From positions 32,642,501 to 32,706,500 of the forward strand of contig NC_084761.1 of the NCBI RefSeq assembly GCF_028858725.1: a stretch of 64,000 nucleotides of DNA. Direction: 5' to 3'. Of the stretch, positions 60,801 to 64,000 are shown in pieces. Both the position numbers and the translations under genes were made by a program. Each line of letters begins with the position of its first letter. Within the stretch, counting starts at the first letter, position 1. The DNA comes from Colius striatus (taxonomy: Eukaryota > Chordata > Aves > Coliiformes > Coliidae). Below the pieces are notes generated by a model that worked only from the letters and a program-made list of their open reading frames with translations, had not been told where the DNA came from and made no database searches.

Positions 60801-63750
60801 TTGTGTGTTTGCGGAAGGGCAAAGGGCTCCAAGAAAAAGCATTTTTTCCCAGCCGTAGGTCTTCCAATTTTCTTTTGTAAACAATAACTGTCTAGAGGAT
60901 TCAGGAGAGATGGCTACCCAAAAAGTATCTTTAAGAGCTTAAATTCTAAAAATAGCAAAAGTATGAATCATAGAACTGTTTGGTTGGAAAAGACCTTTAA
61001 GATCACGGAGTCCAACCTAACACTGATAAGACCTCCACTAAACCATATCACTCAGCACCTCATCTTTTCAGTAACTCCAGGGATAGGGATGCCACCACCT
61101 CCCTGGGTAGCCTGTTACAGTGTCTAATAACCCTCTCAGAGAAGAAGTTCTTCCTAATATCCAATCTAAACCTCCTCTGTCACAACTACAGGCTATTTCC
61201 TCTTGATTTGTCACTTGTTATTTGGGAGACCAATATCCACCTCACTAAAACCTCCTTTCAGGCAGTTGTAGAGAGCAATCATGAGCCTCCTCCAGGCTAA
61301 GCATTCCCAGCTCCTTCAGCTGCTCCTCATCACACTTGTTCTCCAGATCCTTCACCATCTTTGTTGTCTGTCCCTAGATATGCTCCAGCACCATCGTGTC
61401 CTTCTTGCAGTGAGGGGCCAGTTCTGAACTGGATACACCATTTGAACTGCGGCCTCACCAGCACTGAGTACATGGGGACAATCACCTCCTTGGCTCTGCT
61501 GGTCATACTGTTTCTGATACAAGCCAGGATGCCATCAGCCTTCTTGGCCACTTGGGCACACTGCTGGCTCATGTTCCTGCCTATCAATCAACATCCCTCT
61601 GTCCTTTTCCATGGGACAGCTTTCCATCTACTCTGCCCCAAGCCTGTAGCACTGCATGGAGTTGTTGCTGAACCTCATGCAACTGGCCTCAGCCCATCAC
61701 TCCAGCCTGTCCAGGTCCCTGTGAAGAGCCCTCCTGCCCTCAAGCAAGTCTACGCATTCACCCAGCTTCATGTCATCAGCAAATTTACTGAGGCTGCACT
61801 CAATCCATTCATCCAGATCACTGATAAAGATGTTAAACAAAACAGACCTCAGCACCAAGCTCTGGGGAACACAAGTGGTGACCGGCCACTAACTGGATCT
61901 AACTCCATTCATTAAGTCTCCCTGGTCCCAGCCATTCAGCCAGCTTTTCACCCATCACAGAGCAGGTCCATCCAAGGCATGGGCAGCCAGTTTCTCCAGG
62001 AGGATGCTGTGGGAGACTATGCCAAAGGCTTTACCGAAGTCCAGGTAGACCATATCCACAGCCTTTCTTTAATTCATTATGTGGTTCACCTTGTAGTAGA
62101 GGGGGATCAAGTTAGTCAAGCAGGATCTGCCCTTCATAAAGCCATGTTGGCTGGGCCTGAACCCTTGGCTGTCCTGTATTTGCCTCATGATGGTGCTCAG
62201 GATGAGCTGCTCCATTACCTTCCCCAGTTCCCTGATGGAACTTGCTCACTTACTTGGTATTTCGTTCTTTGTAGCTACAACAAAGCCAGCAGTGAATTCC
62301 CAGCCCTGATTGCACACAACTAATTGAGGAACATGACACCTGTTGGGTAACAGATGCCTTGAAATTTTTTTTTTTAATCTTGATAATTTACTATTTTTAT
62401 GTTGTTTTTTTGTTTTGATAGTTTACTACTGAATTGTTAGTTTTTTTATTAATAAACAACCAACGATGACTCTCCTGAAACTAATTCTCTTTTCGCAACC
62501 AATTCCTGCTTTTCTCTCAGTTCTTCACTCTCCACACTATTTGTTTTGCCTCAGTTTATACAGATGGTTATTTATCTAGAAGCAGTTACAAGCTTATCCT
62601 GCACAAGCCCTAGAAAGACAGACTAGTACTGCATGGAAGCAGGTTATTCCTTTAAAAGTAGTTTTCATGATGAGAAAATCAGAAAAAAACCCACAAGAGC
62701 AATTCATGTAAACGTCCTTCTCCCCACTCAAACATTGTGTGAAGAAGAACTATACATTTAACTTGATTCAGTTTGCCCTTCAACATGGAATACACTAAGG
62801 ACTACTTACTTCCTTGTTCAATAGATATCACGTTACTAAAGCAAGGAGGTTTTGGGGACATAGGAAGTGCCTGTGAAACAGCTGTGATAATGCAAAAAGT
62901 GAACCTGTATCTCAGACTAAAAATACTAATTTACCCTGCATGTCAATGAAAGGAAATAGCAAATTAAGGAGAAAAGCTCTTTAAAGCTATTCTTTAATCT
63001 TTGCAAAACCTGATCCATAGGTGCAATCATGAGGGGTACTTTAACTGATGGCTTATTTTTAAAATTTAAGGGCAATTAGTCTGGTTTGTAAATTTTAGAG
63101 TTTTTGCAGGCTCTGTCCTGTGCTTTACGGATATTAGTTATTACCAGCTCCTTTTGCTTGGTACTTTTGTGGCTTTGATGATAACACAGAAGCTAGTGGT
63201 TTATGGTCATAATGAGCTCTTGCTGAAAAAACATGGTAAAAGAAACAACATTCCACCAATGATAGAAAGTGCTTCTGAAATCATACAGACTTCACTAATA
63301 TTTCAGTTTGGAGAAGTATGAAAAAGCTGAAGTGAAAATTAGCTTTTTTTGATTCACAAATTCTTTTTTTTTGTTTATAAGTAGTTTTTTTTTGGTTGTG
63401 GGCTGCTCTCCTGTGACGCTGCAGGCTTCTATACAAAACAGCTCCAATTAAAACTTTTGGCTACAAGAAAAAGAAAGACTAATCCCTTTCCCCTGCTCCA
63501 TTCAGACTTCTAAGATAAGTCTGTATTTCTTTTTTGTTCCAAGCAAAGCCAAATGAGAGTATCTCTGTAAAGCAGAACCAGTGTGGGTTGGCAAGTTGCC
63601 TTTAAGAAACTCTATCCTACCTCATAGGAAGACCTGATTAGTCTGAAGATATCCACCTCAGGATAAGGCTCCACATCATCACTGAGCAGTGAGTGAAGAT
63701 GAGGAATGGGTGGAAGAGTGCTGTCCTTATTGGTTACACTGTCCAAATAT
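46413..63750 (-). CDS. TBC1D9: TBC1 domain family member 9, C-terminal 530 residues (nine exons)
   Basis: Rab-GAP-like protein with GRAM and TBC domains and an EF-hand; only the 3' half is in the window. Exons (minus): 63621-63750, 58617-58715, 58428-58496, 56906-57146, 51508-51573, 50237-50323, 48313-48387, 48078-48178, 46413-47138. Total 1594 nt, all phases consistent, stop TAA at 46413-46415. The first two exons give the end of the TBC domain and its C-terminal extension ([31 protein letters not shown]). Exon 56906-57146 carries an EF-hand loop [12 protein letters not shown] with D, N, D and E at positions 1, 3, 5 and 12. The last exon has the conserved [20 protein letters not shown] block and ends near [12 protein letters not shown]. 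These blocks separate it from the paralogue TBC1D9B. Human TBC1D9 is 1266 aa, so roughly the first 735 residues lie to the right. The gene looks intact and is convergent with ELMOD2. Confidence 0.96.
48078..48178 (-). CDS. TBC1D9: TBC1D9 exon (101 nt)
   Basis: Acceptor GACAATAG, donor GTACGT. It encodes [20 protein letters not shown] and [13 protein letters not shown], basic and polar. It is separated from the previous exon by an intron of only 134 bp. Confidence 0.95.
48313..48387 (-). CDS. TBC1D9: TBC1D9 exon (75 nt)
   Basis: Acceptor CTTCCTAG, donor GTATGT. It encodes [20 protein letters not shown] and LKTDK. A second AG 12 nt inside the exon (GGCCTAG) would delete four residues, but phase and family sequence favour the outer one. 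Confidence 0.93.
48676..49653 (+). mobile_element. Probable endogenous retrovirus solo LTR (about 980 bp)
   Basis: GC-rich block abruptly bounded by AT-rich intron. It begins TGTCATGGTTTAG and ends CTAAACCACCACCA, imperfect inverted ends of TG...CA type. The 3' part (TTAAGTT...CCCCAAGCCGAGTAGCCTGG, then TTTTGGCCTGGACC) looks like the R-U5 end of avian ERV LTRs, including a T-rich stretch. No retroviral gene is present. Target-site duplication was not clear, so the exact edges and even the orientation are provisional. Confidence 0.55.
50237..50323 (-). CDS. TBC1D9: TBC1D9 exon (87 nt)
   Basis: Acceptor CTGCTTAG, donor GTAGGC. It encodes [20 protein letters not shown] and DITPECTH. Confidence 0.95.
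50324..51507. other. TBC1D9 intron
   Basis: No feature recognised; short open frames only. Confidence 0.6.
51508..51573 (-). CDS. TBC1D9: TBC1D9 exon (66 nt)
   Basis: Acceptor CTGTTTAG, donor GTAAGT. It encodes [20 protein letters not shown] and P, which completes the FVSGLS-AACHGD family segment across the splice. Confidence 0.93.
51574..56905. other. TBC1D9 intron (5.3 kb)
   Basis: No interspersed repeat recognised. It contains a perfect 17-bp tandem duplication at 52018-52051 and an unassigned 77-codon minus-strand frame at 52452-52685. Confidence 0.6.
52018..52051. repeat. Perfect 17-bp tandem duplication
   Basis: The unit AAAAAAGAGACAGCATT is present twice head to tail with no mismatch. 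Confidence 0.85.
56906..57146 (-). CDS. TBC1D9: TBC1D9 exon with EF-hand
   Basis: 241 nt, acceptor CTGTTCAG and donor GTAAGG. It encodes [20 protein letters not shown], then [19 protein letters not shown] and the EF-hand loop [12 protein letters not shown]. The loop keeps all canonical Ca2+-ligating positions. Confidence 0.96.
57147..58427. other. TBC1D9 intron
   Basis: Nothing recognised. Confidence 0.6.
58428..58496 (-). CDS. TBC1D9: TBC1D9 exon
   Basis: 69 nt, acceptor TTTCAAAAG and donor GTAAAG, phase 0 both sides. It encodes [20 protein letters not shown] plus LFK. Confidence 0.95.
58617..58715 (-). CDS. TBC1D9: TBC1D9 exon
   Basis: 99 nt, acceptor TTTTAAG and donor GTAAGT, phase 0 both sides. 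It encodes [20 protein letters not shown] and [13 protein letters not shown]. Confidence 0.96.
60760..60797. repeat. (TG)n microsatellite
   Basis: About 18 uninterrupted TG units followed by imperfect TG (ATGTTTGTGTG). Likely length-polymorphic. Confidence 0.95.
60963..62255 (-). mobile_element. CR1 LINE, ORF2 3' half and 3' end, reverse orientation
   Basis: On the minus strand the element runs from an RT segment ([10 protein letters not shown]-like, [18 protein letters not shown]) through the C-terminal region ([35 protein letters not shown]). It ends in the 3'UTR with TTCCAACCAAACAGTTCTAT and GATT. It is 5' truncated, with stops and frame changes. It lies opposite to the plus-strand CR1 copies elsewhere in the window and in the sense direction of TBC1D9. 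Confidence 0.93.
63621..63750 (-). CDS. TBC1D9: TBC1D9 exon (end of TBC domain)
   Basis: Acceptor CTCACCAG, donor GTAGGA. It encodes [38 protein letters not shown] and RSSYE. One leading base completes a codon from the exon to the right, outside the window. Confidence 0.95.
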
Positions 63751-64000
63751 CTGGTGAGGGGGGAAAAAAAAAAGAGACATGAGAAACTCCAAATTCATTT
63801 GTACCCACCTCCCTTCTGAGGGTTAACAGAATAATTCACTATCCTTATCAAGGAATAGCTCAAATACACGTGAGTGGCTTACTGACAGATTTGTTGATTC
63901 TGGTTGTTTAAATATGCTAAGGGAATTAAGCCACCATGGGAACAAGGGGTAGTGTTCTTCAGCCTATATATGCCCCTGTCTTACTACTGTTCAATCTGGC
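63751..64000. other. TBC1D9 intron (partial)
   Basis: Start of the next intron, running off the window. No feature seen. Confidence 0.7.

Larger units (their letters stand above)
58716..63620. other. TBC1D9 intron (4.9 kb)
   Basis: Contains a TG microsatellite and a reverse-oriented CR1 (separate entries). The parts 58716-60750 and 62260-63620 show nothing else recognisable. Confidence 0.65.

Noticed and set aside
61361-62323. 184- and 114-codon plus-strand frames
   Set aside because: Antisense of a reverse-oriented CR1, not genes.
1-64000. CRISPR arrays, operons, phage, toxin or defence systems
   Set aside because: The window is intron-containing vertebrate DNA; no regularly spaced repeats or prokaryotic gene structure exist.

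Overview
The window is vertebrate nuclear DNA, almost certainly from a bird. It has spliced genes with GT-AG introns, CpG-island promoters, fragments of CR1 LINEs (the dominant avian retroposon) in four areas, and an LTR-like element of avian style. The gene order matches the human 4q31.1 neighbourhood (MGAT4D, ELMOD2, TBC1D9) except that UCP1, which lies between ELMOD2 and TBC1D9 in mammals, is not visible. Absence of UCP1 is what is known for birds. Species cannot be fixed from sequence alone.

Layout. (1) 1-23805, minus strand: the 5' part of an MGAT4-family (GT54) gene, best named MGAT4D by synteny. Six coding exons give the first 225 codons, and the rest lies left of the window. Its start codon sits in a CpG island at about 23220-24060. 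(2) 24060-29840: spacer between two divergent genes, with a damaged CR1 ORF2 fragment (25010-25950) and a decayed protein-like stretch (about 28830-29320). (3) 29840-37162, plus strand: complete ELMOD2, with a CpG-island promoter and eight coding exons encoding 297 aa, including the ELMO-domain arginine at residue 167. Its 3'UTR may run to an AATAAA at 41050. (4) 37163-44400: gene-poor spacer where UCP1 would be expected. (5) 44420-64000, minus strand: the 3' half of TBC1D9. Nine coding exons give the last 530 residues, with the end of the TBC domain, an EF-hand and the conserved acidic/serine-rich tail, followed by a 3'UTR starting with an AU-rich element.

The three genes are independent housekeeping or membrane-traffic genes and not a pathway. 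They are an MGAT4-like type II Golgi protein, an ARL2-type GAP, and a TBC-domain Rab-GAP-like protein. MGAT4D and ELMOD2 are head-to-head about 6.5 kb apart, and ELMOD2 and TBC1D9 are tail-to-tail. Exon borders were set by hand from splice consensus, reading-phase continuity and family resemblance. All phases close without frameshift. No CRISPR, prokaryotic feature, tRNA or rRNA gene was seen.
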